The notes below the pieces were generated by a model. That model saw only the letters and a program-made list of their open reading frames with translations, had not been told where the DNA came from and searched no databases. The translations under genes and the position numbers were made by a program. From NCBI GenBank assembly GCA_042408955.1, contig JBHOQQ010000188.1, positions 1 to 43,550 of the forward strand: a DNA stretch of 43,550 bases. The letters run 5' to 3'. Shown here piece by piece: positions 16,724 to 25,649 of this stretch. The first letter of the stretch is position 1, and each line of letters opens with the position of its first letter. Source of the stretch: CALGSZ01 sp042408955 (GTDB lineage: Bacteria; Chloroflexota; Chloroflexia; Thermomicrobiales; UBA6265).

Positions 16724-19354
16724 TCACGCTACTGGTGGACCAGCAATTCCCACCGCAAGCCGGCCCGGATCAAGATGATCCGACGCCGCGCGCTGCACGT
16801 CGTCCTTTGTCAGTGCCTGGATGATTTCCGGGTAGCGCTCAAGATAATCAAGCCCAAGGCCATAGTGCTCGATGTTCAGCAACGTCGTGGCCAGACCGTC
16901 GTTCGTTTCCAGCGCGATGGGCATTGATCCAGTTAGGAAGCTTTTTCCGTCGGCGAGTTCCTCGTCGGTCACGCCGTCATCGCGCAGCCTGGCAACTTCT
17001 TCAATGATTGCGGAGAGCGCTCGCTCGGTATTGCGTGGATCGACGCCTGCTCGTGCCAGCCACAAGCTTGACGTGCGTCCCGTCTCAATGGCGCTGAACG
17101 CATAGTAGGCAAGGCCTTGCCGGTCGCGGACGTTGGCCCCAAGCCTACCCATCAGACCGAGCCTTCCCAGAATGAGATTTGCCATCTCAAGCGCGTAGTA
17201 GTCCGGGTGAAGGCGCTCGATCGTGACCGTGCCGATGGCCAGGTCGGTTTGGCTCTTTGCGGGGATCGTCTCGCTTGCTCGGGGCTGACCGGTGGGGAGG
17301 GGAGGCACGGGTACCGGGGGTGCCGGCGCTGCGTCCGACATCCAGCCATCAAAACGCTGAGCGATGAGCTGAGCCGCAGCTTCCGCCGCTGGAACACCGC
17401 CGACAATCGCCACGGTTGACACCTTCGGTCCGTAAAACGCGCGGTGAAATCCGATGAGATCATCGCGGGAAATGGCCACAAGCGACGCCTCTTCACCGAT
17501 GACGCGGTGCCGGAATGGATGGCCCTCCGGATAGAGCAACTGTCGAAGCTTGCAGTCGGCAACTGCTCGCGTGTCGTTGTCTTGCTCGCGGACCGCGGCG
17601 ATCAGCTCGGCGCGAACCTTTTCCATCTCGTCGGTAGGAAAGGTGGGATCGCGAAGCGTGTCGGCAAGGAGATCGAGCAGCGTTGAAAGGTCTTCGCGAA
17701 GGCAGCGAACGGCTACCTCGACCCAGGAGCGACCGGGATCAACCGCGAAGGTCGCTCCGAGGCGATCGGTCGTTTCGTTGAATTGTTCGAATGTGAGGCG
17801 CCCGGTGCCGCGGGGAAGCATACGGGCGGTGAATGCGGCAAGACCCGGAAGGTGGTCGGGATCACGCGCTGCGCCGGCTTCGACGCGCCACCGAACAGAA
17901 ACGACCGGATCATCGGGATGAGCCTGTCCCAGGAAGACGATGCCTCCAGGAAGCTCGACCCGGCTGAAGGCATACCTCCCTGCCGCCGGCCCGGGCTGCT
18001 GAGCAAAGCCGTGGATGCTCCAATACCGAGGCCGGAGCGCAATCGGCCCAGCCGCATCATTGTCGGCGCTGCCAGAACCGTTGCCTTCTGGTAGAAGCCA
18101 GCCTACGGTGCGGTTCGTTGGGACGAAGTAGGTGGCGGCGACGCGCTGGATATCGGCCGGGGTCACGCGTTCAAGCTCTTCGACGAGCGTGTCGGCTCGG
18201 CGATAGGTATCAACCATCTCCATTTGGCCGAGCCAGAAGGCCTGATTCGTCACTCCTTCGGCGGAGTAGACGTATTGCGCTTTGACTTGCTTGAGCGCGC
18301 GGGCGAACTCCTCTTCTGGAACCGGTTCTCGGGCGAGTTTGGCGAGCTCTTGGTCCACGACGCTTTCGATGCGCGCTGGCTCAATACCCGGAAGCGCGGT
18401 TACGCCGATCAGAAAGAGGTATGGATCGACATAAAACTCGAACTCCGATGCGGCGGCTCGGGCGAGACCGGAGGCCACGAGCGAGCGATAGAGGCGAGAG
18501 GACCTGCCCATCGGCCCGCCGCTCGCGAGTCCCATGCCCTTCCCGCCAGAGAGGAGGGCGTCGGCGACCAGGAGTGGCAGCGTATCGGGATGCTGACCGG
18601 CGGGTGTGTGGAAGGCCATCCGGAGGTAGGCCGTCGGGGCGGGGCGCCGCAGCGTGACTCGACGCTCACCGCGCTGCGGCGGCTCAATCACGCGGATATG
18701 GGGGATATCGTGGCCTGGCTCGATACTGCCGAACGCGCGCTCGATACGAGCGAATAGCTCTTGGCTGTCAAAATCTCCGGCCGCAACGATGAACGCGTTG
18801 TTCGGGCGGTAGGCGCGCCGGTAGTGGGCATAGAGGTCATCTCGCGTGATCGCTCGCAAGTCGGTTTCGAAGCCGATGACCGGGTGCTGATAGGGATGAG
18901 CATGAAAGGCGGTAGCCACGACCTCCTCGTAAAGGAGATAGGCCGGGCTGTTTTCCGCTCCCTGCCGCTCAGAGAGGATGACCGTTCGCTCCGCCTCGGT
19001 TTCCTCCGGATCGAAGATCGAATTGGTCATGCGATCCGACTCGATGCGAAGCGCGAGATCGAGGCGCTCGGCTGGGAGGGTTTCAAAGTAGGCCGTCCAG
19101 TCGTTGGACGTCAGCGCGTTGAGGACACCGCCATTCTTCGACACCTCGCGAAAGATCGCCCCCTTGCCGAACGTTGGCGTGCCCTTGAACTGCATGTGCT
19201 CGACCCAATGGGAAACACCGGTCAGGCCCGGCAGCTCGTTGCGACTCCCGACGCGGTACCAGATCCAGAACGAGGCGATAGGGGCCTCATGTGATTCGCG
19301 GAGTATGACTTTGAGCCCATTGGCGAGCGTCTGCTCGAAGATTGGCCGCGTCAC
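16724..19354 (-). CDS. M16 family zinc metalloprotease, double-length
   Basis: An 876-residue protein with two complete M16 halves in one chain. The first half (about 1-430) carries the inverted zinc motif HWVEH (H49, E52, H53), with a further acidic segment EAERTVILSE downstream. The second half (about 450-876) has no HxxEH but keeps the substrate-side RDRQGLAYYAF segment (the R/Y pair region), so it is probably the non-catalytic half closing the peptide chamber. M16B enzymes usually split these halves between two proteins or a homodimer. No signal peptide is visible, so it is probably cytoplasmic, degrading peptides. The start is GTG with AAAGGA 11 bases upstream. It is a single-gene unit, divergent from the small gene at 19630. 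Confidence 0.93.
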   Translation of the reverse strand: MTRPIFEQTLANGLKVILRESHEAPIASFWIWYRVGSRNELPGLTGVSHWVEHMQFKGTPTFGKGAIFREVSKNGGVLNALTSNDWTAYFETLPAERLDLALRIESDRMTNSIFDPEETEAERTVILSERQGAENSPAYLLYEEVVATAFHAHPYQHPVIGFETDLRAITRDDLYAHYRRAYRPNNAFIVAAGDFDSQELFARIERAFGSIEPGHDIPHIRVIEPPQRGERRVTLRRPAPTAYLRMAFHTPAGQHPDTLPLLVADALLSGGKGMGLASGGPMGRSSRLYRSLVASGLARAAASEFEFYVDPYLFLIGVTALPGIEPARIESVVDQELAKLAREPVPEEEFARALKQVKAQYVYSAEGVTNQAFWLGQMEMVDTYRRADTLVEELERVTPADIQRVAATYFVPTNRTVGWLLPEGNGSGSADNDAAGPIALRPRYWSIHGFAQQPGPAAGRYAFSRVELPGGIVFLGQAHPDDPVVSVRWRVEAGAARDPDHLPGLAAFTARMLPRGTGRLTFEQFNETTDRLGATFAVDPGRSWVEVAVRCLREDLSTLLDLLADTLRDPTFPTDEMEKVRAELIAAVREQDNDTRAVADCKLRQLLYPEGHPFRHRVIGEEASLVAISRDDLIGFHRAFYGPKVSTVAIVGGVPAAEAAAQLIAQRFDGWMSDAAPAPPVPVPPLPTGQPRASETIPAKSQTDLAIGTVTIERLHPDYYALEMANLILGRLGLMGRLGANVRDRQGLAYYAFSAIETGRTSSLWLARAGVDPRNTERALSAIIEEVARLRDDGVTDEELADGKSFLTGSMPIALETNDGLATTLLNIEHYGLGLDYLERYPEIIQALTKDDVQRAASDHLDPGRLAVGIAGPPVA

Positions 19355-19629
19355 TGCTGGATCTGTCCTTTCCGCTGTTTACCTTGCTCCAGTCATGGTC
19401 GTAAGCGTACGTGATTCCCGGCGGAGTTGACCATCCGCACGGCGCGAGTTTGCAGGAACTGACTTCGAGCAGAGACGCGACCTCCTCCACTGCCAGTACC
19501 ATGGCAGGAGATCATAAGTGCTCGGCGTCGGCCATCGCTGCCCGCGGCGGTCATCGGTACAATTTGAGTCAGGAGCGCATCTGACGGGCGAACGGCGCCT
19601 GGACGTAGGACAGAAGGAAGGGGCAAAGC

Positions 19630-20007
19630 GTGGCGCAGATCGAGCCGGAGCCGACGTACGATCACACTTTGGTTGAACGGGTCATCATGTACTTGGAGAC
19701 GCGTGACCCGCGCCTCTTCCCCTTTACGGCGAATTTCACGCCCGAGCAGCGCCGAGCGTTTATACATGACCTCAGGGAGGCGCTCGCGGACTTGCAGGAC
19801 AGCGGGAGTGCGCGCAAGACGTCGGCAACGGGTTACATCATGAGGGACCGGCGGTTGCACGAAACCGTTCGGGAGTGGGCTGCCGCGAATGGTGGCTGGC
19901 CGAGTGGCTCCGACCCCCGGGACCCGGACACTGCCCTCGGGGCCAGCACGCCAGAAGATGAAATTCCTCAGACCGCAGAAGCAATAGCTGGGTCCGAGCC
20001 GCGGTAA
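19630..20007 (+). CDS. Hypothetical protein, 125 residues
   Basis: Starts at a GTG behind a strong GAAGGAAGGGG Shine-Dalgarno. The N-terminal 85 residues are charged and probably helical (LVERVIMYLETRDPRLFPF, then TPEQRRAFIHDLREALADLQDS). The last 35 are acidic, Pro/Glu-rich and probably disordered. There are no cysteines, no signal peptide and no membrane segment. I do not recognise the family. The 275-base divergent spacer with the M16 gene contains a CTGCCA/TGGCAG inverted repeat (19490-19507). Its 3' end is shared with a strong hairpin before the convergent oxidase gene. The minus-strand frame over the same DNA is less plausible. Confidence 0.65.
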   Translation: MAQIEPEPTYDHTLVERVIMYLETRDPRLFPFTANFTPEQRRAFIHDLREALADLQDSGSARKTSATGYIMRDRRLHETVREWAAANGGWPSGSDPRDPDTALGASTPEDEIPQTAEAIAGSEPR

Positions 20008-20127
20008 CTCGGAGGTTTCCCTGGATTCCCAGCGCGCGGCGTGACCATTGGCTCTGCTCGACTTGAGGGCGTCGCTCGCCTACCGGTGATGGAGTGCCTC
20101 TCAGGCGGTGGCGAGCTTGAAGAGCGT

Positions 20128-20169
20128 GGGCCTCCGAGGTGTTTTGCACATCCGAGCCGTCGGAGGCCC
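20128..20169. terminator. Bidirectional hairpin between convergent genes
   Basis: A perfect 10-bp stem, GGGCCTCCGA (20128-20137) with TCGGAGGCCC (20160-20169), and a 22-base loop, between the stop of the 125-residue protein gene (20007) and the stop of the oxidase gene (20218). Confidence 0.55.
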
Positions 20170-20217
20170 GGAATCCAGGATGCGCCGCGCGTGGCGCGTA
20201 CGTATCGGTTCAGGCCC

Positions 20218-21366
20218 TTACGCAGTCGGTGATTGCGAGATCATTGGTGCGAGCCGGGACAGGGAGAACAGCGGCAGCGGCCGCGCGGCAGAATTGAGCG
20301 CCAGGTCTGCCAAGTGCTCACCGATGGCGGGAGCGAACTTAAAGCCATGCCCGGAGAATCCAGCGGCAACGATCACCTGTGACCATTGAGGATGCCGGTC
20401 CAGGATGAAATGGGAATCCGGAGTGCGCGCGTATAGGCAGACGGCGCTCGAAACCACGCGATTGGTGACGCCAGGGAAGAACCACTGCGCTAAGCCAACC
20501 ACATCCGCGTTCTCCTCGTCCCGAGCCGTGCGGTCGACGGTGTCGGGATCGCAAGGATCACCGCCGCTGTGATTGGCGATTTTTAGGCCAGGTTGCTGAA
20601 ATATGGGAAATCCGTAGATCTCGCCGTGGGGGGAGTCAGTGATAAAAACCGGGAACCGCTCAGGTGAGAACAAGGATGGATCCTCCACATCGAGCCACCA
20701 GAGCACCTTCCGGTGGATGGCAAGCGGCAATCCTAATTGTGTCAGGATCTTCCCGGACCAAGCACCAGCGGTCACGATCAAACGGTCTGCCGCGTACCGG
20801 CCCTCTGACGTTTCCACCCAGACGCCATCGGCCGTCGCGCCCCAAGCGTTCACGGGCTCATGCTCCCGAATCGTGACGCCAAGCCGGCGGGCGAGGGTGG
20901 CCATCCCTCGCAAGGCGGGCTCGACAACCAAGAACCCGGACCGCGCGCCAAACCCAGCCTCCCAATCGTCAGGTATTTGGAAGGCTGGCCAGCGACGGCG
21001 TACCTCTGCGGGTTCGAGCCATTCGAATGGAACGCCGTGTGTGGCCGCACTGTCTCTGGCTCGCCGGGCGTGGGTGTAACCTGGCGCGGCCATTTCGAGC
21101 GCTCCGACCCGGTGTAGGACCGTTTCGCTGATTTCGTCGCCGAGTTGACACCAGAGTTCATCGGCGCGTAGCACGAGGGGAATGTACTCAGGCCCCTCTG
21201 CGTAGGCATGGCGGATGACGCGCGTTTTGCCGCCGTGTGCACCCATGGTGTGCACGTGCGAAAACTGCTCCAGCACGAGCGCTCGGACCCCGCGCTTGCC
21301 CAGCGCCCAAGCTGCCGCAGTGCCCATCGTCCCGCCGCCAGCGACGATCACATCATAGGTTGTCAT
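20218..21366 (-). CDS. FAD-dependent oxidase, monomeric sarcosine / N-methyl-tryptophan oxidase type
   Basis: A 382-residue flavoprotein of the glycine-oxidase/DAO superfamily. The FAD-binding GxGxxG is GGGTMG (10-15), followed by the E33 position in VLEQF. The segment GAHGGKTRVIRHAYAEGPEY (43-61) matches the MSOX/MTOX active-site region. C310 in SAVCLYARTPDSHFILD is at the position of the cysteine that binds FAD covalently in this family. GFSGHGFKFAPAIGEHLADL near the end is also characteristic. These enzymes oxidise N-methyl amino acids, giving an amine, formaldehyde and hydrogen peroxide. The exact substrate is open. It lies 32 bases after the ThuA-like gene on the same strand and is probably in the same operon. 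Confidence 0.87.
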   Translation of the reverse strand: MTTYDVIVAGGGTMGTAAAWALGKRGVRALVLEQFSHVHTMGAHGGKTRVIRHAYAEGPEYIPLVLRADELWCQLGDEISETVLHRVGALEMAAPGYTHARRARDSAATHGVPFEWLEPAEVRRRWPAFQIPDDWEAGFGARSGFLVVEPALRGMATLARRLGVTIREHEPVNAWGATADGVWVETSEGRYAADRLIVTAGAWSGKILTQLGLPLAIHRKVLWWLDVEDPSLFSPERFPVFITDSPHGEIYGFPIFQQPGLKIANHSGGDPCDPDTVDRTARDEENADVVGLAQWFFPGVTNRVVSSAVCLYARTPDSHFILDRHPQWSQVIVAAGFSGHGFKFAPAIGEHLADLALNSAARPLPLFSLSRLAPMISQSPTA

Positions 21367-21398
21367 AGATGCGAGTCTCCGTCTCCTCGACCATCTTC

Positions 21399-22133
21399 CT
21401 ACGCAATGTGAATTGGAAGTGGCTCAAGCGGCTTGGCGTTGCCATAGCGCGGCGCTGCGTGAGGCACGGGTGCCGCCCAGCGCACGGCGTTCGCCATGAC
21501 GCGCTGAATCTCCTTGTTGTGATAGGTGGGATACGATTCGTGGCCAGGCCGAAAATAGAATATTCGCCCTGCGCCCCGGCGGTAGCAGCAGCCGGAGCGG
21601 AATACTTCGCCACCGGTAAACCAGCTTATGAACACGAGCTCGTCCGGCGCCGGAATGTCGAAGTGCTCGCCGTACATCTCCTCCACAGGGAGCTCAATGT
21701 ATTCTCCCAGACCGCTTGCGATCGGATGGCCTGGCGCCACGATCCACAATCGCTCTTTGTCTGTCGCTTCTCGCCATTTGAGATCACATGAGGTACCCAT
21801 GAGACGCTTGAAAATCTTGGAGAAATGGCCCGAGTGGAGCACGATCAATCCCATGCCGGACAGCACACGCCGGTAGACGCGGTCCACGATGTCGTCGCTG
21901 ACAGCGCCGTGCGCCTTGTGCCCCCACCAAATCAGAACATCGGTTGCGTCAAGCACGTCTTCCGTAAGGCCGTGCTCGGGTTCATCGAGCGTGGCAGTCC
22001 GGATGGAGAAATCTCCGTGCGCGGCCAAACCCGAGGCGATCGCGGCATGGATACCATCCGGATAGATCGCGGCAATCTTTGGCTCCTCGCGCTCGTGGCG
22101 AAATTCGTTCCAAATGGTGACGTTGATCGCCAT
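21399..22133 (-). CDS. ThuA-domain protein (trehalose-utilisation type)
   Basis: A 244-residue ThuA-like protein, a class I glutamine amidotransferase-like fold. Characteristic segments are TIWNEFRHE at the start, VLIWWGHKAHGAV, GLIVLHSGHFSKIFKRLMG, WREATDKERLWIV and RIFYFRPGHESYPTY. In rhizobia, ThuA works with the Gfo/Idh-family ThuB in trehalose and related disaccharide use through 3-keto sugars; the neighbour upstream is such a dehydrogenase. The ATG at 22133 has AAGGAG nine bases upstream and lies four bases past the dehydrogenase stop, so the two are probably translationally coupled. The longer frame from 22157 overlaps that gene and lacks a ribosome-binding site. Confidence 0.88.
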   Translation of the reverse strand: MAINVTIWNEFRHEREEPKIAAIYPDGIHAAIASGLAAHGDFSIRTATLDEPEHGLTEDVLDATDVLIWWGHKAHGAVSDDIVDRVYRRVLSGMGLIVLHSGHFSKIFKRLMGTSCDLKWREATDKERLWIVAPGHPIASGLGEYIELPVEEMYGEHFDIPAPDELVFISWFTGGEVFRSGCCYRRGAGRIFYFRPGHESYPTYHNKEIQRVMANAVRWAAPVPHAAPRYGNAKPLEPLPIHIA

Positions 22134-22137
22134 GGAT

Positions 22138-23268
22138 CTACGCTCCTTGTGTTGCAAGCTGGCGCACGATGGTCACGCCGCCATCCGTATATTCAAGGCG
22201 CACCTCGTGACCGAGTTCAGCAGATTGGTAAATGCAGTCAATGAGGCGAGTGCGGTCCAGCCCTTCTTCCCCGCTCGGACTCATCGGCGCGCCGGTTAGG
22301 ATGCTGTCGATGAACCGGCGAATCACCTCTGCGTGCCCCGCGTGCACTTTCTTTGGTTGCAAGCGAGGAACCGAGTCGGCAGGGACACCACCAAGGTCTC
22401 CGAACAAGCGCAAGGTACCTACCTCGGCATAATCCTTGACGTGAAGTTCCGCGCCTCCGCGATCGCCAAACAGGACGACCCCAAATTCGTCGGTCATACC
22501 TGTGTAGCAGGCCCAGCTTGTCTCCAAGTGGAGTGTGGCGCCGCGGTCGGTCCGAAGGAATGCGGTCGCAAGGTCTTCGACCTCGTATGGTCGATTAGGA
22601 TCGACGGGAAAGCGGCTACCGCCCCAATTGCCCTTACCATGTGGGCCGAGTTTCGCATAGGTCGCGGCGCTGACAGACACAACACGCGGGTTGTCCATGA
22701 GCCACAGGGCCATGTCGAGCACATGCACCCCGAGATCGATGAGGGGGCCACCACCGGCCTGCTCCTTGCTGGTGAACCAGCTTCCGAGGCCGGGAATGCC
22801 CGAGCGGCGCATCCAAAATGCCTTGGCGTAGTAGATCTCGCCCAGGCCACCCTCGTCGATGACTCGCCGGAGCACTTGCATGTCCGAGCGGGCGCGCCGG
22901 TTGAAGGCGATCGCGAGTACGACTCCCTTTTCGCGCGCCGCGCGAACGATCTGCTCTCCTTCCGCGGCGTTTCGGGCCAAGGGCTTTTCCATCAGCACAT
23001 GCTTGCCGGCTTCGATCGCCGCGAGTCCGATCGGAAGATGCAGGTAATTCGGCACCGCGATGCTGACGGCATCAATCTCCGCCTTGTCGAGTAGCTCCCG
23101 ATAGTCCCCAAACACGTCGGGAATACCATGCTGCTTTGCCAGCCGCAGGCAGCGATCGGTATCGAGTCCTGCCAAGGCGACGACTCGTGCCCGTGGTTCC
23201 TCGGCATAGCCTTCAACATGCCAGGCGCCGATTCCGCATCCGATAACGCCTACCCTGATCTGATCCAT
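22138..23268 (-). CDS. Gfo/Idh/MocA-family oxidoreductase
   Basis: A 376-residue NAD(P)-dependent dehydrogenase. Rossmann motif GVIGCGIGAWH (7-17); the conserved EKP (E94, K95, P96) whose lysine is catalytic in this family; and the substrate-domain segment GGGPLIDLGVHVLDMALWLM with the conserved D and H. Such enzymes oxidise or epimerise sugars, inositols and their derivatives. Coupling to the ThuA-like gene suggests a ThuB-like 3-keto-sugar-forming dehydrogenase, but that is context inference. The ATG has GGGGAGG about 13 bases upstream, rather far. A 106-base gap separates it from the VWA gene upstream. Confidence 0.88.
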   Translation of the reverse strand: MDQIRVGVIGCGIGAWHVEGYAEEPRARVVALAGLDTDRCLRLAKQHGIPDVFGDYRELLDKAEIDAVSIAVPNYLHLPIGLAAIEAGKHVLMEKPLARNAAEGEQIVRAAREKGVVLAIAFNRRARSDMQVLRRVIDEGGLGEIYYAKAFWMRRSGIPGLGSWFTSKEQAGGGPLIDLGVHVLDMALWLMDNPRVVSVSAATYAKLGPHGKGNWGGSRFPVDPNRPYEVEDLATAFLRTDRGATLHLETSWACYTGMTDEFGVVLFGDRGGAELHVKDYAEVGTLRLFGDLGGVPADSVPRLQPKKVHAGHAEVIRRFIDSILTGAPMSPSGEEGLDRTRLIDCIYQSAELGHEVRLEYTDGGVTIVRQLATQGA

Positions 23269-23374
23269 TGCTTTGGTCTATCCTCCCCAAACCCTTCCGG
23301 CCTACACGCACGATGTGTGACACTCGCCATTGCTGCCCCCGGCGGTTCTGCGCCTGGAGATCTACGGCTGGAGT

Positions 23375-24583
23375 CTAAGGCGAGGTGGTGACAGACACTT
23401 CCGTGACGGCGCCTGGCAGCGTTTGCACGTCGAGGGAGATGATGACCGCATCTCCAGTCAGTTGCTCAACCTCCAGCCGGTAGATTCCTGGAAGCACCCA
23501 GACAGCATCCCCGTACTCGATTGGACCTCGCCAGATCACGGTCCCATCTTGGGCTTTCAGGAGATAGCTTTCGCCCGCGCCGTGAGGAAGACGCAGGATC
23601 GAGCCGCGGATCACGGTCGTCTTGCCAGGCTCGATTTCGACCACGACGTGGGTCTCCTCGCCACTCGGATTTGTCCAGCGCACCCGATACCGCCCGGGGG
23701 CGAGTTCCAGCCTGTTCTGCTCAGTCAGCGTCTGCTGGGCTGCCGTTCCCTGTTGCTGGCCGGCCGCCGATTCCTCCGCAAGCTCGACCGTTGCTTTAGG
23801 GAATACACCGCCGATGGCTTCGATTTCCAGGATGCCATTGGTCACGACGACCTCGATCTCCTGGAGGATGGTGAACAGTGCTTGGGCAAGTTCTTCCGCG
23901 CTATCGGCGCCAAGGAGCATGCCGCCGCTTTCGTCAACAATGCACTGCAGATTCGCCTGCTCCTCTTCGGACAGGGCAAGGCTGATGACGTGGGTTGTGA
24001 CTGCGACCGCCGACCGCTTCAGCATGCGGGATGCCGCGCACGGATCGCCACCGCACGTTTCCAAGCCATCGGTCACGAGAACGACGAAGTTGGCCTCATT
24101 GGCCGCAGGCGGCTCAAAATCACTGGCAGCTTCACGTAGCGACAGGGCGATTGGCGTCCATCCGACAGGGCGATACCGCTCGACTTCGGCCAGCAAGGCT
24201 CGCTTGTCAACACCTTCAACCGGAACGCGCAGTTCGGTGGAGCGGCAACTGACGGCCTTGCCAGCTTCGGTGTTCGATCCCTCGTGCCCGTAAACTCGAA
24301 ATCCGACATTGATGCCTTCTCGTTCTGGAATTGCGGCGATGACTTGCCGCAGCACTTCCTTCGCCGCGTCAATGCGTGACTGACCTTCCGGCAAGATTTC
24401 AGCCATCGATCCGGACGAATCCAGAATTAGTTCAACGTTGACCGTGGCGAGTCCTGACGGGGTGGGCGTCGCTGCCGGCTGGGCAGCAAGCGTTTTCGGA
24501 GCAGCGGCCAGCAGGATCATTGCGATGCATGGCAATGCGACCATCAGCGCACGAATCTTGTGTCGAGGACGCTCACGTGCCAT
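23375..24583 (-). CDS. Secreted von Willebrand factor A-domain protein
   Basis: A 402-residue exported protein. Basic start, hydrophobic signal segment (about 11-29), probable cleavage near AAQPAA (33-38). The VWA domain spans about 46-245 with a complete MIDAS: DSSGS (D55, S57, S59), the Thr in VGWTPIA, and the Asp in LVTDGLETCGGDPC. Four cysteines in the domain (SCRS, TCGGDPC, QCIV) may form disulfides. After it come Ala/Gln-rich and beta-rich segments (about 255-402), including repeats like the VEIEPGKTTVIRGSILRLP module often seen after VWA domains in Chloroflexi and proteobacteria. The role is probably adhesion or protein binding. AGGAGG lies nine bases before the ATG. The neighbour upstream is another exported protein. 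Confidence 0.87.
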   Translation of the reverse strand: MARERPRHKIRALMVALPCIAMILLAAAPKTLAAQPAATPTPSGLATVNVELILDSSGSMAEILPEGQSRIDAAKEVLRQVIAAIPEREGINVGFRVYGHEGSNTEAGKAVSCRSTELRVPVEGVDKRALLAEVERYRPVGWTPIALSLREAASDFEPPAANEANFVVLVTDGLETCGGDPCAASRMLKRSAVAVTTHVISLALSEEEQANLQCIVDESGGMLLGADSAEELAQALFTILQEIEVVVTNGILEIEAIGGVFPKATVELAEESAAGQQQGTAAQQTLTEQNRLELAPGRYRVRWTNPSGEETHVVVEIEPGKTTVIRGSILRLPHGAGESYLLKAQDGTVIWRGPIEYGDAVWVLPGIYRLEVEQLTGDAVIISLDVQTLPGAVTEVSVTTSP

Positions 24584-24645
24584 CGTGCCGAACCTCCTCG
24601 TGCCTTATCGCTGCGAGTACGCCCATTCCTGCCCTGCTCGCGTGT

Positions 24646-25590
24646 CTAGCTCGTCTGGCCAAGCTCGCTGCTGCCCGCCGGCTTTGCAACAAGCTCGATC
24701 AAGGTGACCTCTGGTGGACAGTTGAACCGGAGCGGCGGGCGGTAGACGCCCACGCCGCGGGCGGTATAGACCGGCATACCCGCGGCATCATTCAGCCCAA
24801 TGATATGCCGGCGCCCATGGCGTGGTAAGCCGACTGGTCCGAGACCCGGAAGCCGGATCTGCCCGCCGTGGGTATGCCCAGAAAGCTGTGCAAACGCGCC
24901 GAGCGCGGCCGCTTCTTCGGCGAATTGTGGCTCGTGCCAGAGCGCAAGTGGCCGCGTGCCGGCGGGAATAGCGGCGAATGTTTTCTTCGGGTCCGGGTGT
25001 CCAAGGAGTGTTTCGTCTATACCCGCGATCCAGAGCGTCGCGCCTTGGTAGGTGACTGGCACTGCCTCATTGCGGAGCACGCGGATACCAACGGCCTTGA
25101 GCGCGTCGTGCACCTTTCTCACTGAAACAGCGAGATCGTGATTTCCCAGGACAGCCACTGCCCCAAGAGGCGCGGCCGCTGCCAGATCGCCAAGAAGATC
25201 CGCCGTCGCATGGATATAACGCGGCGATTCGGAGACGTAATCACCGCCCAGCAGCACGAGATCCGGGCACTCAGCCGAGATCAGCGCGGCTGCGCGAGCA
25301 AGATCGTCCGGTGTGACAAACGGTCCAACGTGCGTATCGGTAACGAAGCCGATGCGCATGCCTGCCAATCCGCTCAAGTCGGATGGCAATAGCAGGCGAA
25401 TGCGTTCCAGAAGCGGCGTGTATGGGTGAACATAGCGGGCCTCATAGGCTTCAATGCCAGTCACGGCCATCGCGGCGAGAGCGCCGAGCATGCTTCCCGC
25501 GGCGAATGCACGGCGGCTAATGCGAGCAGACCCTCGACTTGCGAGGTGGTGTGCCGCTGGATAAACCTCGAGGCGTGGTGACGTCGCCAC
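24646..25590 (-). CDS. Tat-exported calcineurin-like metallophosphoesterase (YaeI/YkuE type)
   Basis: A 314-residue phosphoesterase with a twin-arginine signal: SRRAFA (25-30; R26, R27) before a hydrophobic stretch (31-44). All metal-site motifs are present: DTH (D85, H87), GGDY (D117), GNHD (150-152), LWHEP, and GHTHGGQ near 240. The DTHVG and GHTHGGQ signatures place it with YaeI/YkuE-like enzymes, some of which act on lipid-linked phosphates such as UDP-diacylglucosamine; the substrate here is unknown. The start is GTG with GAGGA about 10 bases upstream. It lies between the RraA-family and VWA genes on the same strand. Confidence 0.9.
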   Translation of the reverse strand: MATSPRLEVYPAAHHLASRGSARISRRAFAAGSMLGALAAMAVTGIEAYEARYVHPYTPLLERIRLLLPSDLSGLAGMRIGFVTDTHVGPFVTPDDLARAAALISAECPDLVLLGGDYVSESPRYIHATADLLGDLAAAAPLGAVAVLGNHDLAVSVRKVHDALKAVGIRVLRNEAVPVTYQGATLWIAGIDETLLGHPDPKKTFAAIPAGTRPLALWHEPQFAEEAAALGAFAQLSGHTHGGQIRLPGLGPVGLPRHGRRHIIGLNDAAGMPVYTARGVGVYRPPLRFNCPPEVTLIELVAKPAGSSELGQTS

Positions 25591-25649
25591 CGAATGCTTT
25601 TCCTCACACGAGCGCCGAGCCCGGTCAATGAGGTCCGCGGTTGTGCCAG

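Noticed and set aside
19393..19860. Minus-strand frame of 155 codons across the M16/125-residue protein spacer
   Set aside because: Overlaps a plus-strand gene with much better start signals; the sequence is Arg/Pro-rich and unlike a folded protein.
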